A program made the position numbers and the translations under genes. From Mesorhizobium sp. 113-3-3 (GTDB taxonomy: Bacteria > Pseudomonadota > Alphaproteobacteria > Rhizobiales > Rhizobiaceae): 64,000 nucleotides of DNA. The notes under the pieces were generated by a model. It was given only the letters and a program-made list of their open reading frames with translations, was not told the DNA's origin and did no database searches. The stretch covers positions 6,142,501 through 6,206,500 of the forward strand of contig NZ_AP023243.1 of assembly GCF_016756495.1 (NCBI RefSeq). Reading direction: 5' to 3'. Below are positions 46,182-53,575 of this stretch, piece after piece (the stretch's first letter is position 1; the number at the start of each line of letters is the position of its first letter).

Positions 46182-47747
46182 ATGCAGGTGTTGGATCAAA
46201 CGCAGGTCGAACGGCTCGAGGCTGAGGCGGTCAACTCGGCCAAGACGCGACAGCCCCTCTATGCAGCGCGCAAGAAGATATTCCCCAAGCGGGCCTCCGG
46301 GCGTTTCCGTCAGTTCAAATGGCTGGTGATGGCCATCACGCTCGGCATCTACTACCTGACCCCCTGGTTGCGTTGGGATCGCGGCGCCTTCGCTCCCCAC
46401 CAGGCGGTTCTGCTCGATCTGGCCAACCGCCGCTTCTATTTCTTCTTCATCGAGATCTGGCCGCAGGAATTCTACTACGTTGCCGGGCTCCTGATGATGG
46501 CAGGCGTCGGCCTTTTCCTTGTCACCTCCACGGTAGGCCGCGCCTGGTGCGGCTATGCCTGCCCACAGACGGTCTGGGTCGACCTGTTCCTGGTTGTCGA
46601 GCGCGCCATCGAAGGTGACCGCAACGCCCGCATCAAGCTCGACGCCGCGCCATGGAGCGCGCGCAAACTCATGCTGCGTATATCCAAGCATGCCATCTGG
46701 CTGGTGATAGCCGTCGCCACCGGCGGCGCCTGGATATTCTATTTCGCCGACGCGCCAACGCTTGCGCTCGATGTCGCACGTGGCAGCGCCGCGCCGGTCG
46801 CCTATGTGACCATTCTTATCCTGACAGCCACCACATACGTCTTTGGCGGGCTCATGCGCGAGCAGGTGTGCACCTATATGTGCCCATGGCCGCGCATCCA
46901 GGCCGCCATGTTGGATGAAAACTCGCTGACCGTCACCTACAATGACTGGCGCGGCGAGCCTCGGTCGCGGCATGCCAAGAAGAGCCTCGCCGCCGGACAG
47001 TCGGTGGGCGACTGCGTGGACTGCAATGCCTGTGTGGCGGTCTGCCCGATGGGGATCGATATCCGCGACGGCCAGCAGTTGGAGTGCATCACCTGCGCGC
47101 TGTGCATCGACGCCTGCGACGGCGTCATGGACAAGCTCGGCCGCGAACGCGGCCTGATCGCCTATGCCACGCTCTCGGACTACAACGCCAACATGTCGCT
47201 CGCGACCGCCGGCGGCACCAGGCCGGTGAATCCGGCTCTGGTCCGGACGGCCACGGGTGCGTTCGCCGACGGGCTGGCACGCTTCCACCTGCGCAACATC
47301 TTCCGCCTGCGCACATACATCTATCTCGGCACATGGTCGGCGATCGGGCTGGCGCTGGTCTATTCTGTGCTGACGCGCGAGCGCCTCGAGCTCAATGTCC
47401 TGCATGACCGCAATCCGCAATTCGTCACTTTGTCGGATGGCTCGATCCGCAACGGCTATACCGTCAAGCTCTTGAACATGATCCCTGAGCCGCGGACGAT
47501 CGAGGTCAGCTTGCAGGGCCTGCCGGGCGCCGAAATGAACGCCGTCGGTATCGACCTTCCGGCATCCCAGTCCTTTACCACCGTGGCCGACCCTGACCGG
47601 TTGAAGATGCTGAAAGTCTTCGTGCGCCAGCCCGCCGGGCAGATCGCGAGCGCCGCACAGACTTTCAAATTCCAGATCAGGGACCAGGGCGGCGTCGAGT
47701 CGGCCGAATACACCGCCACATTCAATGCACCGGAGATCGCCAAGTGA
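46182..47747 (+). CDS. ccoG: Cytochrome c oxidase accessory protein CcoG (ferredoxin-type)
   Basis: 521 residues with about five TM segments, GRAWCGYACPQTVW, REQVCTYMCPWPR, and two [4Fe-4S] ferredoxin motifs (CVDCNACVAVCPMG, CITCALCIDACD). CcoG/FixG reduces copper for cbb3 assembly. ATG 46182 has GGTGGAG directly upstream; 46161 would lie only ~5 nt from the predicted transcription start. First gene of ccoGHIS. Confidence 0.94.
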   Translation: MQVLDQTQVERLEAEAVNSAKTRQPLYAARKKIFPKRASGRFRQFKWLVMAITLGIYYLTPWLRWDRGAFAPHQAVLLDLANRRFYFFFIEIWPQEFYYVAGLLMMAGVGLFLVTSTVGRAWCGYACPQTVWVDLFLVVERAIEGDRNARIKLDAAPWSARKLMLRISKHAIWLVIAVATGGAWIFYFADAPTLALDVARGSAAPVAYVTILILTATTYVFGGLMREQVCTYMCPWPRIQAAMLDENSLTVTYNDWRGEPRSRHAKKSLAAGQSVGDCVDCNACVAVCPMGIDIRDGQQLECITCALCIDACDGVMDKLGRERGLIAYATLSDYNANMSLATAGGTRPVNPALVRTATGAFADGLARFHLRNIFRLRTYIYLGTWSAIGLALVYSVLTRERLELNVLHDRNPQFVTLSDGSIRNGYTVKLLNMIPEPRTIEVSLQGLPGAEMNAVGIDLPASQSFTTVADPDRLKMLKVFVRQPAGQIASAAQTFKFQIRDQGGVESAEYTATFNAPEIAK

Positions 47748-48241
47748 GCGCCCAACCGCAGAAAATCCGCGAGTTCACCGGCAAGCACATGCTGTTCACG
47801 ATCGTCGGTTTCTTTGCCGTCATCATCGCCGTCAACGTCACCATGGCGACGCTGGCAAGCACAAGCTGGACCGGCCTGGTGGTCGAGAACACCTATGTGG
47901 CCAGCCAGCAGTTCAACCAGAAAGCCAAGGAGGGACGCGCCCAGGCAGCCCTTGGCTGGACAGCCAAACTGACGATCGCATCGGGCGAAGTCGGCTATTC
48001 ATTGACCGATGCGACCGGCAAGCCGATCGCCTTGCACGCGGTCAAGGTGCTGTTTCGCCATCCCGCCTATGAGTCAGAGGACAAGGTTGTCGTTCTGACG
48101 GCAGGCTCAGGTCAGGAATTCAGTGCGCGGCATACCCCGAAGGACGGTGTCTGGATTGTCGAGATCGATGCCGATGCCGGCCTCGCCGAGCCCTATCGCG
48201 ACGTTCGCAGGATCATGATTTCGAAGGGAACGATGCTATGA
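47744..48241 (+). CDS. ccoH: FixH/CcoH family oxidase assembly protein
   Basis: 165 residues with one N-terminal TM (MLFTIVGFFAVIIAVNVTMA) followed by a periplasmic beta-rich domain (FNQKAKEGRAQAALGW, VLFRHPA). FixH/CcoH stabilises the oxidase during assembly. GTG start overlapping the ccoG stop by 4 bp; its stop overlaps ccoI likewise. Confidence 0.9.
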   Translation: MSAQPQKIREFTGKHMLFTIVGFFAVIIAVNVTMATLASTSWTGLVVENTYVASQQFNQKAKEGRAQAALGWTAKLTIASGEVGYSLTDATGKPIALHAVKVLFRHPAYESEDKVVVLTAGSGQEFSARHTPKDGVWIVEIDADAGLAEPYRDVRRIMISKGTML

Positions 48242-50523
48242 GCTGCTGTGCGCCCGGCGCGGAAATGGCATTGGACTATACCGCTGCCGTCATGCCGTCG
48301 AGCGCCGAGATAAAACTGGCAAGCCGAGCGCTCGGTGGCGACCTCCACCAGACTGACCTTTCGGTACCCTCCGTTCATTGCGCGGCTTGCATCCACACGA
48401 TCGAAACGGCACTCTCCAAGCTCGATCACGTCGAAAGCGCGCGCGTCAATCTGTCGACAAGGCGCGTAACGGTGCGCTGGCACGGCGAGAATGTCCCGCC
48501 CTTGTTCGCAGCCCTTGGGCGCTCAGGGTACCCGGCGCATCTTTTTGATCCCGAGGTGCCCGGCAAGGACAAGACGCTATCCGAACTGATCCGCGCGGTC
48601 GCGGTCGCCGGTTTTGCCGCTGGCAACACCATGCTGCTGTCGGTTTCGGTCTGGTCGGGCGCCGAGGGCGCGACACGGGATTTGTTTCACTGGGTCTCGG
48701 CGCTGATCGCCATCCCTGCCCTGTTCTTTGCCGGTGGAATCTATTTCCGCTCGGCAGCCAATGCCCTTCGTCACGGGCGCATGAACATGGATGTGCCGAT
48801 CGCGGTCGGCGTTTCGCTGGCTTACGCCATGAGCCTTTACGAGACGATCAACCACGGTGAGCACGCCTACTTTGACGCTTCCGTGTCACTGCTGTTCTTC
48901 TTGCTGATAGGCCGCACGCTCGACCACGTCATGCGTGAGCGGGCGCGAACGGCCGTCAACGGCCTTTCGCGGCTCGCACCGCGCGGTGCCGTCGTCCTGA
49001 ACGGCGAAGGCGGCCGCGAGTATCTGCCCGTCAGCGAGATCGTGCCGCATATGCACCTGCTGATCGCGGCCGGCGAGCGTATCCCGGTTGACGGCACCAT
49101 TGTCAGCGGCACCTCGGATCTCGACTGCTCTCTGGTTTCCGGTGAGAGCACGCCCAGAACCGTGGGGGCTGGCGCGCCCATCCAGGCCGGCATGCTCAAT
49201 CTCACCGGTCCCCTCACGATGGAAGCGACCGCCGCCGCGAAGGATTCCTTCCTGGCGGAAATGGTCCGGTTGATGGAAGCCGCCGAAGGCGGTCGGTCGA
49301 AGTACCGCAGGATTGCCGACCGGGTCTCGGCCCTCTATGCGCCGGTTGTCCATCTTGCCGCCTTGCTGACATTTCTCGGCTGGATGGCGGCCGCCGGTGA
49401 CTGGCATCGGGCAATGACGATTGCGATCGCGGTTCTCATCATCACCTGCCCCTGCGCGCTGGGGCTCGCCGTGCCGATCGTGCAGGTCGTCGCGGCGCGG
49501 CGCCTGTTCGAAGCCGGTGTGATGGTCAAGGACGGCTCGGCCATGGAGCGTCTGGCCATGGTCGACACCGCGCTGTTCGACAAGACCGGAACGCTGACGC
49601 TCGGCCAGCCGAGACTGATCAACGCTTTGTCCATCGACCCGACCATGCTGGCGATCGCGGCCGACATGGCTGCGCATTCCCGCCATCCATTCTCAAAAGC
49701 GATAGCCCGCTTTGCGACTTCACCCTCGCAGCTCAGGCTCGAGGCTGTGAGCGAGCACCCGGGCTTCGGCATGGAGGCTGTCGCCGAGGGCAACACCTGG
49801 AGGCTTGGCCGCCGCGGCTGGGCCGGCTGGAAGGCGAGGACGGGCGGCGAGGGCAAGGCTGGTGGTTATGGCGGGACAGTCCTGACCAAGAACGGGATGA
49901 TCGTCGCCACATTCGCGTTCGAGGATGCCGTGCGCGCCGATGCCAAACTGGCCTTGAGCACGCTGCGCGACAGCGGCGTGTCGATCCAGATGCTCTCTGG
50001 CGATACCGCCAAGGCCTGCCGCGAAGTCGCCGGTGCTTTGGGCATCGAGGACTACGCCCCTTCTCTCCTGCCCGCCGGCAAGGTCGAATGGGTCGAAGCC
50101 CTGACCAGGCAGGGACACAAGGTGCTGATGGTGGGTGATGGCCTGAACGACACGCCGGCGCTTGCGGCAGCTCATGTCTCGATCGCGCCGGCGACGGCCG
50201 CCGATGTCGGCCGCAATGTTGCTGACTTCGTCTTCCTGCGCGAGAGCCTTCTCGCCGTGCCGCTCGCCGTCGAAGTCTCGCGCAAGGCCGGGCGACTGAT
50301 CCGTCAGAACCTTGGTATCGCCATCGTCTACAACGCGATTGCCGTTCCGATCGCCATATCAGGGCATGTGACGCCGCTGATCGCCGCGATCGCCATGTCC
50401 GCCTCTTCCTTGCTGGTGATTGGAAACGCCATGCGTCTGCAAGGCTTCTCAAAGGGTGTGTCGTTTGCAGGCCCGTCAAAGGGAGGGCGCGGCGGCGCCG
50501 ACGCCGCCGCCCGGCCGTCATGA
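48238..50523 (+). CDS. ccoI: Copper-translocating P-type ATPase CcoI/FixI
   Basis: 761-residue P1B-type ATPase that loads copper for cbb3 oxidase. N-terminal metal-binding domain with C48-x2-C51 (VHCAACIHTIE), ion-binding motif TCPCALGLAVP, phosphorylation motif DKTGT and hinge GDGLNDTPAL. An extra N-terminal Cys pair (SCCAPG) may help metal capture. ATG overlaps ccoH stop, and ccoS overlaps its end. Confidence 0.95.
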   Translation: MSCCAPGAEMALDYTAAVMPSSAEIKLASRALGGDLHQTDLSVPSVHCAACIHTIETALSKLDHVESARVNLSTRRVTVRWHGENVPPLFAALGRSGYPAHLFDPEVPGKDKTLSELIRAVAVAGFAAGNTMLLSVSVWSGAEGATRDLFHWVSALIAIPALFFAGGIYFRSAANALRHGRMNMDVPIAVGVSLAYAMSLYETINHGEHAYFDASVSLLFFLLIGRTLDHVMRERARTAVNGLSRLAPRGAVVLNGEGGREYLPVSEIVPHMHLLIAAGERIPVDGTIVSGTSDLDCSLVSGESTPRTVGAGAPIQAGMLNLTGPLTMEATAAAKDSFLAEMVRLMEAAEGGRSKYRRIADRVSALYAPVVHLAALLTFLGWMAAAGDWHRAMTIAIAVLIITCPCALGLAVPIVQVVAARRLFEAGVMVKDGSAMERLAMVDTALFDKTGTLTLGQPRLINALSIDPTMLAIAADMAAHSRHPFSKAIARFATSPSQLRLEAVSEHPGFGMEAVAEGNTWRLGRRGWAGWKARTGGEGKAGGYGGTVLTKNGMIVATFAFEDAVRADAKLALSTLRDSGVSIQMLSGDTAKACREVAGALGIEDYAPSLLPAGKVEWVEALTRQGHKVLMVGDGLNDTPALAAAHVSIAPATAADVGRNVADFVFLRESLLAVPLAVEVSRKAGRLIRQNLGIAIVYNAIAVPIAISGHVTPLIAAIAMSASSLLVIGNAMRLQGFSKGVSFAGPSKGGRGGADAAARPS

Positions 50524-50672
50524 CAACGCTCGTCTACCTCATCCCGGTGGCGCTGTTCTTGGGCGCTCTTGGACTTGCCGGCTTTCTGTGGGCCCTGAGA
50601 AGCGGTCAGTATGAGGACCTCGATGGCGCCGCGGAGCGGATTCTCCTCGACCGCGACGAGCTGCCTAAGTGA
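50520..50672 (+). CDS. ccoS: cbb3-type oxidase assembly protein CcoS
   Basis: 50 residues: one TM (LVYLIPVALFLGALGLAGF) then WALRSGQYEDLDGAAERILLD, the CcoS/FixS signature. Needed for heme and copper incorporation into CcoN. Its ATG overlaps the ccoI stop by 4 bp. Confidence 0.94.
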   Translation: MTTLVYLIPVALFLGALGLAGFLWALRSGQYEDLDGAAERILLDRDELPK

Positions 50673-50689
50673 CCGGGGTGCCGGCGGAA

Positions 50690-50703
50690 ATGACGCAGAT
50701 CAA
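50690..50703 (+). promoter_or_regulatory. Degenerate FNR-type box ATGAC-GCAG-ATCAA
   Basis: Two mismatches in the first arm, perfect second arm. Centred 62.5 bp before the CBS-BON start, the common spacing in this window, which raises its credibility. Confidence 0.45.
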
Positions 50704-50758
50704 TGCTGGCTGTTCCGTTTCATCCGAGAAGGGGTTGGATAGACACCAGGAGGCGGGT

Positions 50759-51457
50759 ATGCGGGCCGAAGCCATAATGACCAAACCGGTCGTGACCGTG
50801 GGCCCAGGCGCTTCGATAGCCGATGCGGCCGAACTCATGCTTTCGGGAAAGTTCGGTTGCCTACCGGTGGTCGGTGACGACGGATCCGTGGCAGGTATCC
50901 TCAGCGAAGGCGATTTCCTGCGTCGCAAGGAGCTTGGCACCCAGCAGGTTCGCCCACGCTGGCTGGAGCTGGTCGCGGGTCCCGGCAAGATCGCCAAGGA
51001 CTACGTTCTGGCCAACGGTCGGCGCGTGCACGAGGTGATGACAAGGCAAGTCGTGTCAGCGCCTCCGGAGGCCACGCTTGCCGAAATTGTCGGACTGATG
51101 ACGGCAAACAACGTCAAGAACATCCCCATCATCCGGGCCGGAAAGCCCGTGGGAATCGTTACGCGGACCGACCTGATGCGCGCGCTGGTTCGCGCCCTGC
51201 CGCAATCGGGCGCGACCACCGCTGATGACGAATCCATTCGCAGGAATGTCTTGCAGGAGCTGCGGGGCCAGGCCTGGAGCGGCGGCGACTTGATCGGCGT
51301 AAAGGTCGATCACGGCACGGTCGAGCTAAGTGGCGCAATTTTTGACGAGCGTCAGCGCGAAGCGGCCGTGGTGGCGGCCGAGAATGTGGCAGGCGTCAAG
51401 GCGGTAAAGGACAGCCTGTTCCGCGCTGGACCATTTTCGGTGTTGCTCATCTCATAG
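50759..51457 (+). CDS. CBS-domain pair protein with BON domain
   Basis: 232 residues. Two CBS domains (about 3-60 with MTKPVVTVGPGASIADAAELM; about 88-145 with MTRQVVSAPPEATLAEIVGLM) and a C-terminal BON domain (~160-225). CBS pairs bind adenosyl ligands and BON domains bind membranes or lipids, so it may act as an energy-state sensor. The ATG at 50759 has AGGAGGCGGG upstream, much better than the earlier GTG. It follows ccoS and may share its low-oxygen control. Confidence 0.88.
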   Translation: MRAEAIMTKPVVTVGPGASIADAAELMLSGKFGCLPVVGDDGSVAGILSEGDFLRRKELGTQQVRPRWLELVAGPGKIAKDYVLANGRRVHEVMTRQVVSAPPEATLAEIVGLMTANNVKNIPIIRAGKPVGIVTRTDLMRALVRALPQSGATTADDESIRRNVLQELRGQAWSGGDLIGVKVDHGTVELSGAIFDERQREAAVVAAENVAGVKAVKDSLFRAGPFSVLLIS

Positions 51458-51515
51458 TGGGCGACGCCGCCGAATGGGGATCGCGCCGGCCTCCGCCCCT
51501 ACACACCACCCTTTC

Positions 51516-52064
51516 TCAGGTCGCGATCGAAGCAATGAACGGCCGAAGCAGCAGCATTGCGAACGCAACAAGCGCCGCGCCGGCGACCCGGTCTGCCAGT
51601 CTTCCGTCGTCGCCAAGCCTGCTGCCAAGCAGCACCCATACCGATCCTGTGGCAGCTGTGATCACCAACAGCACGATCCAGTATATCGCCTGCGCGCGCG
51701 GCCCAATATCTGCCGGCACGATCGCCAGACAATAGACAAACGCCTTTGGATTGAGGGCACTCGTGGCGAACACGGAAATTCCGTCAGCCTCACCAGACGG
51801 GTCAATCCGGGCACTCATCAGCAGGCGCACGCCAAGGACCGCGAGCCAGAGCGCCGCGATGAGCTTGAGGGGTTCGATGGCCCCGGGCGGCATCAAGGGA
51901 TGCAGGGAGAACCAGAAGCCGCCCGCGATCCCGTATCCGCATGCCTGTGCCGTCAGCAGCATCAGCGTCCTGTGTCGCTTGATGCCTCCCGCCAGCAAGA
52001 GGGCGTTGGTCGGTCCCGGTGCGACAAACAGCACGAAAGCTTCGAGAAGAACGAGTGTTTCCAA
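51516..52064 (-). CDS. LysE/RhtB-family exporter
   Basis: 182-residue inner-membrane protein with about six TM segments and the LysE-family N-terminal FVAPGPTNALLLAGG. Exports an amino acid or derivative. Its reading frame is open to 52130, but that stretch is an FNR box; a TTG at 52064 with AGGA upstream gives a normal length and a leader of about 18 nt. Exporter in a micro-oxic regulon is unusual. Confidence 0.78.
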   Translation of the reverse strand: METLVLLEAFVLFVAPGPTNALLLAGGIKRHRTLMLLTAQACGYGIAGGFWFSLHPLMPPGAIEPLKLIAALWLAVLGVRLLMSARIDPSGEADGISVFATSALNPKAFVYCLAIVPADIGPRAQAIYWIVLLVITAATGSVWVLLGSRLGDDGRLADRVAGAALVAFAMLLLRPFIASIAT

Positions 52065-52116
52065 ACGGCCTGATCCTATGGACGCAGAGTCATCGACTGC
52101 AAGAGCAGCGGTTGCG

Positions 52117-52130
52117 TTGATGCGTGTCAA
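52117..52130 (-). promoter_or_regulatory. FNR-type box TTGAC-ACGC-ATCAA (minus strand)
   Basis: One mismatch from consensus, centred 59.5 bp before the TTG start of the LysE gene. The ccmE gene ends 97 bp further upstream on the same strand, so the exporter can be expressed from its own promoter. Confidence 0.65.
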
Positions 52131-52226
52131 TCCAAAGCGCCAAATGCTTTACGCTCGGGAGCACGGCGGCGCGGATTGCGACCGCTAACGTTTGCCGACG
52201 CCCGAAGGCCAATAGCGGCTCGAGGT

Positions 52227-52670
52227 CTACCGGGTTTTGCTTTGCTCCCAAACGCCCCGGGCCTTCAGGCCATCGGCGACGTCCTTGGGCATGTAACGCT
52301 CATCATGCTTGGCCAGCACGCTGTCGGCGATGAAGACGCGATCCGGACCGAAGGTGCCTTCGGTGATGACGCCCTGCCCCTCGCGAAAGAGATCAGGCAG
52401 AATGCCGGTACAGGTAACCTTCACCGACCTCTGCTCGTCGGTGACGAAAAAGGCGACGCTGGCGCCTCGCCCGTGCACGATGGTTCCCTTCTCGACAAGA
52501 CCGCCGAGCCGGATGCGCTGGCCAGGCTGGACGATGGCCGTGGCGAGCTCGGCGGGCATGTAGAAATAGGAAGCCTTCTGGCCAAGCGCGTAGAAGCTGA
52601 AACCGGTGGCTGCGCCCAGAAAGGCCAGCCCGGCCGCGATCACCGACAATCGCTTTTGCTTTCGCGTCAT
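52227..52670 (-). CDS. ccmE: Cytochrome c maturation heme chaperone CcmE/CycJ
   Basis: 147 residues. An N-terminal anchor (RLSVIAAGLAFLGAATGFSFYAL) is followed by the OB-fold heme chaperone domain, with covalent heme His in LAKHDERYMP. Normally transcribed as cycHJKL, but here it is followed by a LysE gene and preceded only by a truncated ccmI, so ccmF and ccmH partners must be elsewhere. It looks intact and may be an extra copy serving cbb3 biogenesis. Confidence 0.88.
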   Translation of the reverse strand: MTRKQKRLSVIAAGLAFLGAATGFSFYALGQKASYFYMPAELATAIVQPGQRIRLGGLVEKGTIVHGRGASVAFFVTDEQRSVKVTCTGILPDLFREGQGVITEGTFGPDRVFIADSVLAKHDERYMPKDVADGLKARGVWEQSKTR

Positions 52671-52673
52671 CTT

Positions 52674-53189
52674 TCACTCCGTCGCCGCTACGCCGAGCGC
52701 GGCGGCAGCGGTGGTGACCTGTTTTGCTTCATTGCTGCCATCGCCAAAAGCAGCGATGGCCCGCTTTAGCGCGTCGCGCGCCTGCACTGGCTTGCCGAGC
52801 ACGGCATAGGATCGAATGAGCTGCGTCCAGCCTTGCAGGTCGCGTGGGGACTGCTTCAGCCGGCTATCGAGGCCGGCGACCATGGTTTCAATCATCGCCT
52901 GGCGGTCCTGCGGCGGCATCTGCTGCGCCGCTACCATTTGCTGGACGTCGGGACCGTTAGCCTGCGCTTCGGCCGAAACCGACGCCTCACCTCCCTGGCC
53001 GAGCGCTTGCTGGACGGCGCCAAGCCAGGGAGAATCGGGTGGCAAGGTCTCAAGCATCTTTTGCCAGGCCGCAGTCGCCTGCGCCTTCTTGCCTTCCTGC
53101 GCCAAGCCCATTGCCAGGTAGAAGCTTGCCTTGGCATTCGTCCGCGCCGCATGATTTGTCGGCGTTCCGCCGGAATTCGGCGAGCAAGC
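52674..53189 (-). pseudogene. ccmI/cycH, 5'-truncated
   Basis: The reading frame runs from just after a TAG at 53190-53192 to 52674. Homology to the TPR-containing C-terminal part of CcmI begins around ARTNAKASFYLAMGLAQEGK and continues to the end, overlapping the typical QGWTQLIRSYAVLGK and ARDALKRAI segments. Full CcmI proteins have about 370-390 residues with two N-terminal TM helices; these are absent. An internal ATG at 53111 would give 145 residues but has no evident ribosome site. It is the remnant of a cycHJ copy broken at its 5' side. Confidence 0.72.
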
Positions 53190-53233
53190 CTACACGACTT
53201 TCCGGCTTTCTTGACCGCCTGGAGATGCCCGCC

Positions 53234-53503
53234 TTAGCGATGGTCCGAAACGGACTGCAAGCGCGCGATCAGGCCACTGTTGCGGCAATAGGCAGGAGGA
53301 TGATCCGCGTGCTGCGTTTCGTCGAGCCATGCCGCACATTCCTCCTGATGGCCGCAAGACCGGCATCTGTCCACGGCACGATTCGAGACGGCAACGTGAT
53401 CGGCCACGACCTTCAGCTGCCTGTCGACGCCCAGCTTGCGCATCATGCGGTCCATCAAGGCCGTTCTCGCGTCAACCGTGATCAAGTAATCGAGAAGACT
53501 CAT
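53234..53503 (-). CDS. DUF6455-family protein (copy 2)
   Basis: 89 residues. RCRSCGHQEECAAWL ... PAYCRNS gives Cys spacing C-x2-C-x5-C-x16-C, identical to the protein at 28058-28474 though the remaining sequence differs strongly. Starts with MSLLDYLI and contains DRMMRKLGVD. An FNR box (53552-53565) is centred 55.5 bp upstream. It follows the MgtA-type ATPase gene in the same direction. Confidence 0.74.
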   Translation of the reverse strand: MSLLDYLITVDARTALMDRMMRKLGVDRQLKVVADHVAVSNRAVDRCRSCGHQEECAAWLDETQHADHPPAYCRNSGLIARLQSVSDHR

Positions 53504-53551
53504 GTCGTTCGCTCCTTGCCTTCGGTTGTAGCCAATTTGTGGTGTTCGGCA

Positions 53552-53565
53552 TTGATCTGGATCAT
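53552..53565 (-). promoter_or_regulatory. FNR-type box TTGAT-CTGG-ATCAT
   Basis: One mismatch from consensus between the ATPase stop and the DUF6455 start. Gives DUF6455 copy 2 its own low-oxygen promoter. Confidence 0.7.
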
Positions 53566-53575
53566 TTGGCGAGCG

